DNA from: Ruminococcus sp.
GTDB taxonomy: Bacteria; Bacillota; Clostridia; Oscillospirales; Ruminococcaceae
DNA length: 64,000 nucleotides
NCBI GenBank assembly: GCA_017441505.1
Contig: JAFRXL010000022.1
Coordinates: forward strand, 1-64,000
Reading direction: 5' to 3'
A model generated the notes under the pieces. That model saw nothing but the letters and a program-made list of their open reading frames with translations. It was not told the origin of the DNA and did not search any database. The translations under genes and the position numbers were made by a program. How positions within the stretch are numbered: position 1 is the first letter of the stretch; the number at the start of each line of letters is the position of its first letter. This document shows positions 42,597-51,554 of this stretch, piece by piece.

Positions 42597-45500
42597 ATGC
42601 TTCTTATTACTTTTTTGCAGAACGAATTTATCAACACTACCGTTCTGCCTGATAAGAAAAAAGGTCACTATAAACTCAATCACGGCATAAGCAGCCTGAC
42701 AGAGGATATAAATATCGACGGTATCGACAATAAATGGATAATATCCGGCGGCAATGAATACAGCATATACCGCTATTCAGATGACGATAATGCCGAGCTC
42801 GTACAGCAGGCTGAGCTGACAAGTGACGATGTGCTTACTATAGATATTGCCGGTACAAGATGCATCCTCATAGTCGAGACTATAAAAGATGAGAAAAACC
42901 GCTTCAACAAAATATGCTTCAATAACCCTTCTTCCCAGAAATTCAGTATCGGTAAGAAAAGCGACAACGATATAGTCCTTGATGATACATATATATCCGG
43001 TTACCACGCTCTTATATCCAAAGAAAACGGAGTATGGAAGGTCACCGACCGTCAGAGCAGAAACGGTACTTACGTAAACAACCGCAGAATAGACGGCGAA
43101 TATGAGCTTAATATCGGTGATGTGGTGTTCATCGTCGGATATAAATTCATAATCTGTGCCGACTTCATAGCCGCTAATATCGATTTCGACAAGAACGTAA
43201 AAGGCAGAGGTCTGAGCAAAGTCATATTCCCTAAATTCGTGCGTCCGGTAAAGAAAAGCGAGAGCTATGATGACTATTTCTACAGGACTGTCGACCTCGG
43301 AGAAAAAGCTCCGGACCTTCCGGAGATAAAACTGCTTCCGCCCGAGCATATGCATAAGGTGGACGAACAGCCTGCTATACTCAGCATGGGCTCTGCAATG
43401 ACAATGAGTACCGCTACCGTCCTTGTAGCCGCTTACTCGGGCCTTGCAGCTTATTACCGTGGTACGAATATATCCTATGTAGTCCCCTCTTTCATCATGG
43501 CAGGAAGTATGGTGCTTTCCTCATTGCTGTGGCCAAATCTCATAAGAAAACGCCGTAAGAAGGATATGAGGATCCGTGAGGCTCAGCGTATAAAGGAATA
43601 TCAGGACTATATCATGGACCTCAGAGCTGCTGTCAATGTAATGCTCGATAACGAGAAAGAGTACCTCTGCAATAAATTCCTGACCGCTGAGCAGTGCATG
43701 ATGAGGGTCATAAACCATGACCGTTTCCTGTGGAGCAAAAGCATCAACGATGAAGATTTTCTCAGTGCGGCTATAGGTACAGGTAAACGTGAGTCTGCTA
43801 TACAGGTAAAGTATACCGAAGATGCCGACACTTTCTTCAAGGACGACCTGCGTTATGATATGATGCAGTTTGCTCATGATGAAAGGATACTCTACGATGT
43901 GCCGATAACTATATCGCTCAATAAAGGCTGCATATGCGGTATCAGCGGAGAAAAAGCTGCCGCTTACGACCTCATCAAAGAGATAGTAGTACAGCTCACA
44001 TCACTTTATTCATATGACGAACTGAAGCTCATCTTCATCTGCGGTGAGGACGAAGACGAAAAGTGGGACTATGTAAAGTGGCTTCCGCATACATGGAACA
44101 GCGAAAACTCTTTCAGATACTTTTCATCCTCCGCAGATGAGCTTAAAGAACTTGCTGCCGAGCTTGAAAAAGAGATCGATAACCGTATGACTCACCCACA
44201 GAATGATTTCCCGAAAATGCTCGTTATCGCCTCTAACAAAAAGTACATGGACAGCCTTGATATTATGTCCGTTATCATGAAGAACAGGGCATCACTGAAT
44301 ATAAGCATACTTACAGCGTTCGGAATGTACAACTATAATAACTCCAACATCATCATAGAAATTTCCGGCGAGGGAGCTAAGGTCTACGACCGCAAAAACA
44401 GTGATGTATCTGAGTTCAGACCATATACAGTGCCCACCGCACTCGATTCACCTGTTATCAACTTTGAAAATTACCTCGATACAATATCAAATATAAAGCT
44501 CGATATAACCAACGAAAAATATCAGCTCCCTAAGATGATAACCTTCCTTGATATGTTCAAGGTATCAAAGGTAGAGCATCTTAACAGCCTTACAAGGTGG
44601 GCTGAGAACAATCCTATAAAGTCGCTGAAGACCGAGATAGGTGCATCACCTTCCGGCGACGTTTTCTTCATCGATATGCACGAAAAGTACCACGGTCCTC
44701 ACGGACTTATAGCCGGTACTACCGGTTCAGGTAAGAGTGAATCTATCATCACTGTGATACTCTCACTTGCTGTAAACTACAGTCCGGAGGAAGTCGCATT
44801 CGTTATCGTCGACTACAAGGGCGGCGGTCTTGCCGACGCTTTCAACGATGTCAAAGAAGAAGTTATAGACGGCAAAACAGTTGAGGTAAGCTATAAGCTG
44901 CCGCACGTTGTGGGAACTGTTACAAACCTCGACGGCTCAACTATCGAAAGAGCCTGCATATCCATTGAGACTGAGATCAAACGCCGTCAGATACTTTTCA
45001 AGAAAGCACGTAAAATATCCAACGAGGGTACTATGGATATTTACAAGTACCAGCAGCTCAGACGTGAAGGTGCTGACCTCGAAGTGCTCCCTCACCTATT
45101 TATAGTGTGCGACGAGTTCGCTGAGCTCAAAGCCGACAGAAGCGACTTCATGGACCTTCTCGTAAGTGCGGCTCGTATCGGACGAAGCCTCGGTGTGCAC
45201 CTCATACTCGCTACACAGAAGCCGGACAGCGTTGTAAGCCCTCAGATATGGAGTAACTCTCGTTTCAAGATATGTCTTAAAGTTCAGGGAAAAGAGGACA
45301 GTAAGGCTGTTATCCAGTGCCCTGACGCTGCCGAAATATCCACAACAGGACGTTTCTTCTTCCAAGTAGGATACAACGAAGTGTTCAGCATGGGACAGTC
45401 TGCATGGTGCGGTGCGGACTATATAGAAGCAGAGGATTTTGTCAAGAGCGATATAGAGTCCGCTGAGGTCATAGGCAATACCGGAAATATCATTTACGAA

Positions 45501-47288
45501 AAAGTTAGAAAACCTGAAATAAAAGTCAACAAGAACAAGCGTACAGTTTCTCAGCTGATAGCTGTAAGAAATTACCTCATAGACATTGCAAAGGATATGG
45601 ATGTAAGACCTCTATGGCTCGACCCTATCCCTGCAAAGCTCTCTCTCAAAGCACTCTACAGCGAGCTTGGAGAGCGTAAATACAGGGACAATTACGTGCC
45701 GCTCGACCCTGTTATCGGTAAGCGTGATGACCTGTACAACCGCATTCAGGAGATAATGACAGTGCCGTTCTCTGAGAAAGGAAATCTCATAGTATACGGA
45801 GCTGCCGGAAGCGGTCTTGATATGTTCTTCATTTCTTTCATCTACTCGCTCATCTATGCCTATAATGCAGATCAGGTGAACATATATGTACTTGATTTTG
45901 ATGCCGGATTCCTTAAAGTATACGAAAAAGCTCCGCAGTTAGGGGACGTTGTTATCGAAGAGGAAGAGGAGGATGTCAAGAACATTATAAGCTCCATAAG
46001 CGATGAGATAAACAGAAGAAGCAAGCTTTTCTCTGAGTACAGAGGTGAATATTCAGAATACTGCAAGTACTCCGGAAGCACTCTCCCTAACATCGTGCTT
46101 ATCCTCAACAACTATACTGCCTTTATGGAAAAATTCAACGAGGGCATAACTTCTCAGCTTATCTACATCGCAAGAGAAGGCGTTAAAAGAGGTGTATATG
46201 TAGTTGTAGGAACTCCTTCCATAAACACCAATTTCCGTCTGAGACAGTATATCCAGCAGACATTTATGCTGAAAATGAACGATGTAAACGATTATGTCGG
46301 AATACTCGGACGTACCGGCGGCATCACTCCTTCCGACTGTGCAGGAAGCGGTATCGTAAAAGAGAACGATATTACATATAAATTCCAGACTGCCGATATT
46401 TTCGACATTATCCCTTCGGAAGATGAAGCAGACGAGATAATCCTCGATTCTGCCAAGGAAATAAGAGACCTCTGCGAGGATATAAACGAAAACTGGAACG
46501 GAAAATCAGCACATTCATTTAAGCATATTGAAATAAATACAGAAAATGTACTTTCCGATGATGTATCATGGAAGAGCATCCCTCTCGGTACAGCAGATGA
46601 TACCGTTTTAACCTATGATATGAGCGATAAATACATAACCTTTGTTTCTTCCGTTTCCGAAGAGCATCTTACCCGTTTTGCCGGATATATCACAAAGGCT
46701 CTTGCAAAGGATGACTCTATCTCTGTAGTCCTCCTCGACAGCTCGGGAGAACTCAGACCGGATGAAGAGGTTAACTATAAATACTACTCAACAGTTGAAG
46801 AATTCGATGAATGGAACAAGTTCTACAAAGCAGATGCCGAAGAAAGATGCAGCAAGCTGATAAAAAATGAACAGGGCGAGATAGTCATGAGCGAAGACGC
46901 AAAACACGTCTATGTCGTTATAAACTCCTTCCAGAAAGCTTCAAAGATAGCCGATCTCAACGTAACTTTCAATAACTTCAAGCTCATTATCAACGAACTT
47001 CCGGAGGTACACTATCACTATGTTATTCTTGATACACAGAATGATATGAACGCCGACAGAGGTGCATATGTCCACATAGTCAAGAACCTTACAGACATCA
47101 CCTCTCTTGATAATTTCGACATTGAAAATAACAGAGAGTGGTTCGATGCTTCGGGTATATGGCTCGGCGGAAGCTTATCCAGAAACGGATTATTTACTAT
47201 CGAGAACACTCCGCCTATGCTCACGGAAAGCGAAGGAATTATCATAAGAAATAAGACCGCTGAGAAGAAATTCCGTTATTTTGTGTGA
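42597..47288 (+). CDS. essC: Type VII secretion ATPase EssC/YukB
   Basis: A 1563-residue motor ATPase. An N-terminal FHA-like domain (about 105-170) has FSIGKKSDND, GYHA and SRNGTYV. Two membrane helices at about 260-310 are followed by a basic stretch, then FtsK/SpoIIIE-type ATPase domains. Domain 1 has Walker A TTGSGKSES (about residue 710) and IVDYKGGGL, with Walker B FIVCDEFAEL. Domain 2 at about 1065 reads AAGSGLD, so the Lys is lost, and domain 3 lacks a P-loop too. Domain 1 thus appears to do the main ATP hydrolysis. It sits just before the WXG100 genes. Confidence 0.96.
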   Translation: MLLITFLQNEFINTTVLPDKKKGHYKLNHGISSLTEDINIDGIDNKWIISGGNEYSIYRYSDDDNAELVQQAELTSDDVLTIDIAGTRCILIVETIKDEKNRFNKICFNNPSSQKFSIGKKSDNDIVLDDTYISGYHALISKENGVWKVTDRQSRNGTYVNNRRIDGEYELNIGDVVFIVGYKFIICADFIAANIDFDKNVKGRGLSKVIFPKFVRPVKKSESYDDYFYRTVDLGEKAPDLPEIKLLPPEHMHKVDEQPAILSMGSAMTMSTATVLVAAYSGLAAYYRGTNISYVVPSFIMAGSMVLSSLLWPNLIRKRRKKDMRIREAQRIKEYQDYIMDLRAAVNVMLDNEKEYLCNKFLTAEQCMMRVINHDRFLWSKSINDEDFLSAAIGTGKRESAIQVKYTEDADTFFKDDLRYDMMQFAHDERILYDVPITISLNKGCICGISGEKAAAYDLIKEIVVQLTSLYSYDELKLIFICGEDEDEKWDYVKWLPHTWNSENSFRYFSSSADELKELAAELEKEIDNRMTHPQNDFPKMLVIASNKKYMDSLDIMSVIMKNRASLNISILTAFGMYNYNNSNIIIEISGEGAKVYDRKNSDVSEFRPYTVPTALDSPVINFENYLDTISNIKLDITNEKYQLPKMITFLDMFKVSKVEHLNSLTRWAENNPIKSLKTEIGASPSGDVFFIDMHEKYHGPHGLIAGTTGSGKSESIITVILSLAVNYSPEEVAFVIVDYKGGGLADAFNDVKEEVIDGKTVEVSYKLPHVVGTVTNLDGSTIERACISIETEIKRRQILFKKARKISNEGTMDIYKYQQLRREGADLEVLPHLFIVCDEFAELKADRSDFMDLLVSAARIGRSLGVHLILATQKPDSVVSPQIWSNSRFKICLKVQGKEDSKAVIQCPDAAEISTTGRFFFQVGYNEVFSMGQSAWCGADYIEAEDFVKSDIESAEVIGNTGNIIYEKVRKPEIKVNKNKRTVSQLIAVRNYLIDIAKDMDVRPLWLDPIPAKLSLKALYSELGERKYRDNYVPLDPVIGKRDDLYNRIQEIMTVPFSEKGNLIVYGAAGSGLDMFFISFIYSLIYAYNADQVNIYVLDFDAGFLKVYEKAPQLGDVVIEEEEEDVKNIISSISDEINRRSKLFSEYRGEYSEYCKYSGSTLPNIVLILNNYTAFMEKFNEGITSQLIYIAREGVKRGVYVVVGTPSINTNFRLRQYIQQTFMLKMNDVNDYVGILGRTGGITPSDCAGSGIVKENDITYKFQTADIFDIIPSEDEADEIILDSAKEIRDLCEDINENWNGKSAHSFKHIEINTENVLSDDVSWKSIPLGTADDTVLTYDMSDKYITFVSSVSEEHLTRFAGYITKALAKDDSISVVLLDSSGELRPDEEVNYKYYSTVEEFDEWNKFYKADAEERCSKLIKNEQGEIVMSEDAKHVYVVINSFQKASKIADLNVTFNNFKLIINELPEVHYHYVILDTQNDMNADRGAYVHIVKNLTDITSLDNFDIENNREWFDASGIWLGGSLSRNGLFTIENTPPMLTESEGIIIRNKTAEKKFRYFV

Positions 47289-47470
47289 AAAAATGGTGGG
47301 TTTTTACAGCAAAAAGAGCGGAAACCTTCAGCAATATAAAGGGTAAAAAACAGCAAAAAAATTTTTTATGGTCAAAATTTGCCGATATTCCGTGACTTAT
47401 TGGACACCCAAAATTTAAAATAACTAAAATTTTAACCCGTGCATTTTTAAAATACCCCAAAATACAAATG

Positions 47471-47479
47471 TGGTATAAT
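47471..47479 (+). promoter_or_regulatory. Extended -10 promoter of the WXG100 genes
   Basis: The 255-base gap after essC holds TGGTATAAT (TGn-TATAAT), about 65 bases before the first WXG100 gene, without a good -35 box. This gives the two small secreted proteins their own, likely strong, transcription. The gap is otherwise AT-rich, without a clear terminator for essC. Confidence 0.7.
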
Positions 47480-47543
47480 ATATTCAACAAAGCAAGAGAT
47501 GCTTTGAAAACGATCAATTATTTATTAATAGGAGGAATTAAAA

Positions 47544-47864
47544 ATGGCAAACAATTCAATTCGTTACAGTGAAGGTACAGATTCCGTTATAAACACTGCT
47601 ACCCAGATCTCTGAACTCGGTGATGAATTCTTCAGAGAATACACACAGCTTTATAATTTAGTTGAAGGCGATATGGCATCTAACTGGAAGGGCGAAGACT
47701 TCGATGCTTTCAAGCAGAGAGTAAATGACGAAAAGCACTTCTTTGAAACAATGAGAGACATTATCACAGAGTATGCTACTTTCCTTCGCAACACAGCTAA
47801 TGCTCATGAAGCTCGTATGGAAGACAGTAAAACTCAGGTTGATTCAAACTGTTCTTTTGATTGA
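47544..47864 (+). CDS. WXG100 family secreted protein
   Basis: A 106-residue helical hairpin protein with the W-x-G turn as NWKGED (about residues 47-52) and no signal peptide. Such proteins dimerise and leave through EssC, usually with a C-terminal targeting signal. Starts behind AGGAGG at 47544. It is 64 bases upstream of a second protein of similar size. Confidence 0.93.
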   Translation: MANNSIRYSEGTDSVINTATQISELGDEFFREYTQLYNLVEGDMASNWKGEDFDAFKQRVNDEKHFFETMRDIITEYATFLRNTANAHEARMEDSKTQVDSNCSFD

Positions 47865-47928
47865 TCTTACCGCAAACACAAGTAATAAACTATAATAAAT
47901 CAATTGTTTTTTTAGGAGGAATTTTATC

Positions 47929-48243
47929 ATGGCTAACAGAGAATTATTTATAAGCCCAGAAGCAATCAGAACTTGTGCTTCTAATATCAATACATATGCT
48001 GATCAGATCAAGGATACTCTTGATAATCTCGTTGTAAAAATGGACAGCACAGAAGCTTTATATCAGGCACAGAGTGCTGTGGATATGAGAGAAAAGTTCA
48101 CAGAACTTAAACCTGAATTCGAGAAGTTCACAGCTTACCTCAGAAAGGTAGCTACATACCTCGTTCAGAACGTTGCAGATCCAGCAGATGTAACAGATCA
48201 GGTTGCATCTCAGAACGTTGCAAACATTAAGAAGCCTCGCTAA
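47929..48243 (+). CDS. WXG100-like partner protein without the WxG motif
   Basis: A 104-residue helical protein, probably the partner of the preceding WXG100 protein, as in EsxA/EsxB-type pairs. The turn reads YQAQSA, where WxG is expected. No signal peptide. Starts MANRELFISPEAIRTCASN behind TAGGAGG. Similar size, helical content and context support the family; the missing motif is odd but is seen in some partner subunits. Confidence 0.83.
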   Translation: MANRELFISPEAIRTCASNINTYADQIKDTLDNLVVKMDSTEALYQAQSAVDMREKFTELKPEFEKFTAYLRKVATYLVQNVADPADVTDQVASQNVANIKKPR

Positions 48244-48263
48244 GTAAACTCATGAAACAGCAC

Positions 48264-48307
48264 GCCGGATACGGTCATTTCTTCCCGACAAAAATGACTG
48301 TTCCGGC
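48264..48307 (+). other. Stem-loop after the WXG100-like pair
   Basis: The stem GCCGGA/TCCGGC (48264-48269 and 48302-48307) with an inner GTCATTT/AAATGAC stem (48274-48280 and 48292-48298) forms a stable hairpin without a T-run. It could protect the 3' end of the WXG100 mRNA or partly terminate before the lipoprotein gene. Confidence 0.6.
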
Positions 48308-48342
48308 ATAATCAACAATTAAATATTTAAAGGTGGTTTAAG

Positions 48343-50373
48343 ATGATATTTAAACGTATAATATCAGCGATGACTGGTGCTGCCTTGCTTACATCCTATA
48401 TGTCCGTTCTTTCCGGATGCAGCTTGAAGGAGTTCTTCAATAATTCAAGCTCAAGCTCAGATACATCTGAGGATAAAGCCGATGACGGAGTTCTCACAAA
48501 CGGTGAGTGGCTGTCAATGGTCAATGATGCATTCGGTATGCAGGTCGACGAAGAAGCAGAAGACGGCGAACTCGATGCAGCAAGGGAATGGGGAGTTATC
48601 GGTGAAAGTGAAGAAATCGACAAGAATGCTCCTGTAGATGATAAATTCGTTACCACTACTCTGATGAGAGCAGCCGGATTTGCTGACGAGAATTCTACTG
48701 ATGAAGAGGTCATAAATGCCGCTATCGAACACGGCGTTCTCAAGGATTCAGAAACTCCTCTTACTGATCCTACAGCAGCTGCTGAAACTCTTATACAGGC
48801 TCAGAACGAATGGGCTAATCAGGAATTTGAAGAGCATCGTAATGTTGATCTCGTAGAAGGCGTTCAGAACTTTGATGAAAAACTGAAAACAACAGACTTT
48901 GAGATCAAAGACGATTTTATCGTACTCCCGACAGAGTACGCTCAGACACTTACCAAAGACAGTGTATTCATCCTTCCAAAAGACGAAGAAACAGGCAAGG
49001 GCGGTGCCTATAAGGTAGTTGCTACTGTTGACAACGGCGACGGCACAACAAATGTTAAGGGAGTTGCTGCTAAGCCGGAGGAAATATATTCAAAACTTGA
49101 TGTTTCCGGTAAGATCGCTCCTGATCTCAGTAAATTTGAACCTTCTTCTGACCCGAGAGTTTCATTCAACGGTACAGAAGCAACCGGAGTCTCTTACGCA
49201 CAGCCAGAAGACTTCACTGTAAGACCTCTCAGCTATACAGGCTATAATGGTGACCAGCCTATTAAGGCTATGGCTTCTGTAGGATTAAATTCAATCGACT
49301 TCTCGATCGATCTCAATGATGATCTTACATTAAGTACAAGTGTTCATGACATTTCATTGAATGCTGATATTGACTGGGATTTCGGAATCTTCTCTGGTCT
49401 TGATGTTAACAGAGTTTACATGGCTATAAAATATAGTTCTGAGATCTCAATAGAATCTACACTGTTTGACCTTGACGATGTTACCAAAAAGAAATTTGAA
49501 CATGAACCTTCTATCGAACTTGGTAAGATACCGGTTTATATATGCCCGGGTCTTTCAGTAAATCTCAGATTTGAACTCTGCCTTGAAGCAAGCGGTAAGA
49601 TCAAGCTTTCATTCACAACAAATAATACAAAGGGCTTTGAAATGAAGGGTTCAAGCTTCCGTGCTATCGATGAATGCTCAAAGAGCGTTGACCTCCTCCT
49701 TACAGGTGAAGCTGGTATTTACTTCAAGATAATACTTGCACTCAGCCTTGATTATGCTATAGGTGAGGTCGATCTTCTCAGCCTTGAACTCAAGTTAGGT
49801 CCAAATGCTAAGGCAGAAGCTAAAGTACATAAAGAGAGCGGCAAGGATCCTCTCGTCTGCCTCGATATAGGTGCTTCGTTTAAGGTGGAACTTAAACTAT
49901 ACCTTATGAAGACGCTAATGGAGATCATAGGTGCCGAAGCCTCGATAACGCTCATAGATTATGATAAGAGTCTCTGGAATCGTCATTTTGAAAACTTCAA
50001 GCAAGTTCCAAAGTGTACAGCTGATGAAGAAGCAACTACCGAAGCAGTTGAAACAACTACTATTCCAACAGGTAACTTCGAGCTTGCTGATGCTTATGTA
50101 TCACTCGAAGCTGGTCAGAGCGGAAGAATCGGCGTTAAATCCCTCCCATCCGGCTACACTGTAAATGACCTCGTATGGTCTTCAAGTGATACCTCTAAGG
50201 TAACTGTAGATCAGAACGGTAATGTAAACGCTATCGCAGGCGGTACTGTCAGCATCACAGTTAAGACCAAGGATGGAAAGAATATAAGAAACTGTGCGGT
50301 TATGGTAAAATCCAAAGTTAACCTCGCAGACAATACAGGACAAAATAATACAGTACAGCTTTTAGCTGCATGA
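48343..50373 (+). CDS. Large lipoprotein with Big_2 Ig-like C-terminus
   Basis: A 676-residue lipoprotein (lipobox LSGC, Cys26). The region of about 45-160 looks like worn S-layer-homology-type repeats, with LTNGEWLSMVNDAFG and similar motifs. A long middle part of alternating strands follows. The C-terminus (about 590-660) has the Big_2 pattern, with VWSSSD and VNAIAGGTVSITVKT. Anchored outside the cell at the secretion locus; it may hold or receive secreted proteins. It stands behind the WXG100 pair and ends at a strong terminator. Confidence 0.75.
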   Translation: MIFKRIISAMTGAALLTSYMSVLSGCSLKEFFNNSSSSSDTSEDKADDGVLTNGEWLSMVNDAFGMQVDEEAEDGELDAAREWGVIGESEEIDKNAPVDDKFVTTTLMRAAGFADENSTDEEVINAAIEHGVLKDSETPLTDPTAAAETLIQAQNEWANQEFEEHRNVDLVEGVQNFDEKLKTTDFEIKDDFIVLPTEYAQTLTKDSVFILPKDEETGKGGAYKVVATVDNGDGTTNVKGVAAKPEEIYSKLDVSGKIAPDLSKFEPSSDPRVSFNGTEATGVSYAQPEDFTVRPLSYTGYNGDQPIKAMASVGLNSIDFSIDLNDDLTLSTSVHDISLNADIDWDFGIFSGLDVNRVYMAIKYSSEISIESTLFDLDDVTKKKFEHEPSIELGKIPVYICPGLSVNLRFELCLEASGKIKLSFTTNNTKGFEMKGSSFRAIDECSKSVDLLLTGEAGIYFKIILALSLDYAIGEVDLLSLELKLGPNAKAEAKVHKESGKDPLVCLDIGASFKVELKLYLMKTLMEIIGAEASITLIDYDKSLWNRHFENFKQVPKCTADEEATTEAVETTTIPTGNFELADAYVSLEAGQSGRIGVKSLPSGYTVNDLVWSSSDTSKVTVDQNGNVNAIAGGTVSITVKTKDGKNIRNCAVMVKSKVNLADNTGQNNTVQLLAA

Positions 50374-50385
50374 TATAGTTTTTGG

Positions 50386-50417
50386 ATCGGAAGCTCGTTT
50401 CGGGCTTCCGATTTTTT
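50386..50417 (+). terminator. Intrinsic terminator of the secretion locus
   Basis: The 9-bp stem ATCGGAAGC/GCTTCCGAT (50386-50394 and 50404-50412) is followed by TTTTTT. It closes the plus-strand locus against the convergent spoIID gene. Confidence 0.9.
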
Positions 50418-51453
50418 ATTGTTTCAGATCGCATCTCTTTATGTCGCAGCCGGAATAATAATGTTCAAGTATCTCACGCCAGTTTTTGCCGTCCTTAGCC
50501 ATAGCGTCCGCACCGTACTGGCTCATGCCGACTCCGTGACCGAAGCCCCTTGTAGTGAACACAGCCTCCTCGCCCTCGAATCTGACATCAAAGCAGGCGG
50601 AGCGTAAGGTGAGTGCCGAGCGTAGTTCGCTTCCCGATACAGTCCTGTCACCGGCAGAAGCTGTGAGGACTGTGCCGGAATCCGAAACATCCCCGACCTT
50701 TATCCACGAGCTTATATCGTCACCAAGCTTTATATCCGGAAAAGCAGTTTCAAGCTTGTTTTCGAGCACTTCCCTTTTATAGCGTATCTCGTCCATATAT
50801 TTCGGAGCAGAACGGTCATAGCTGCTGTCAACGGGGACAAGATAGTCTACAGAAGCTCCCCACGCATTTTCTGCACTCTCCGTCTTGCCGGAGGACATAG
50901 AATGGAATGCAGAGATTATCGGTTCGTCATTATACATTATTATATAGTCGAGCACCTCATCGGCTGCATCTGAGATTTTTTTATAATTCGCCCCGAAATT
51001 TTCACCAAAGTACTGCTTAGCCTGCTCCTCGGTAAAATATCCCTGATATTTCGAGGTATCGTTTGAAAAATCAGCACCTTTCAGCTCAGAAGTCGGAGAA
51101 GCTTTTTCCCGTATACGCTGTCTTTCAGCATATGTATGAGCCGCAACTGCCTGTGCTTTGAGAGCTTCATCGCTGAAAGATGCCGGCATTTCCGCACATA
51201 CAGCTCCTATGACGTATTCTCTCACCGGAACTTCAAGCACTTCTCCGGATGCCATATCAAGGACTTTATAGGGCGTATCAGATACAGTACTTACGCTATT
51301 TTCAGGCTCGTCCGGAGCTTCTGCCGCCTTCGTGACCGCCGTTTTCTCTTCTTCTGACGGTATATCTGCTTTTCCCGAAAAATAGACCGGTATCGCCGGA
51401 AGTACTGCCGCTGCGGCAGAAAGTATAAGAACTGTAGAAAAATACTGTTTCAT
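50416..51453 (-). CDS. spoIID: Stage II sporulation protein D-like (SpoIID)
   Basis: A 345-residue protein with an N-terminal membrane/secretion segment, then the SpoIID domain. The catalytic Glu is in AEMPASF (Glu88), and AVAAHTYAERQR, SFHSMSSGKTE-type and GHGVGMSQYGA blocks are present. SpoIID is a lytic transglycosylase that cuts peptidoglycan during engulfment. Presence suggests a spore former or a degenerate sporulator. SpoIIM and SpoIIP are not in the window. Behind GGAGG at 51453. Confidence 0.93.
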   Translation of the reverse strand: MKQYFSTVLILSAAAAVLPAIPVYFSGKADIPSEEEKTAVTKAAEAPDEPENSVSTVSDTPYKVLDMASGEVLEVPVREYVIGAVCAEMPASFSDEALKAQAVAAHTYAERQRIREKASPTSELKGADFSNDTSKYQGYFTEEQAKQYFGENFGANYKKISDAADEVLDYIIMYNDEPIISAFHSMSSGKTESAENAWGASVDYLVPVDSSYDRSAPKYMDEIRYKREVLENKLETAFPDIKLGDDISSWIKVGDVSDSGTVLTASAGDRTVSGSELRSALTLRSACFDVRFEGEEAVFTTRGFGHGVGMSQYGADAMAKDGKNWREILEHYYSGCDIKRCDLKQ

Positions 51454-51491
51454 TGTTTACCTCCATTAGTCTTTTTTTAACTCGATTTCAT

Positions 51492-51520
51492 TTGACATAG
51501 CACAAAATATGGTGTATAAT
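51492..51520 (+). promoter_or_regulatory. Consensus promoter of the citrate synthase gene
   Basis: TTGACA (51492-51497) and TATAAT (51515-51520), both perfect, are 17 bases apart, 35 bases before the start codon. Strong expression is expected. Confidence 0.95.
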
Positions 51521-51554
51521 TATTAGTGTATATTTTCAGAGGAGAGTGATTGTG

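Noticed and set aside
47289-47543. Terminator for essC in the gap
   Set aside because: AT-rich partial palindromes are present but no stable stem followed by a T-run.
29375-50373. Reading the locus as a prophage because of the Rep-like gene
   Set aside because: No integrase, capsid, terminase or tail gene is seen, and YukD, EssC and WXG100 identify a secretion locus.
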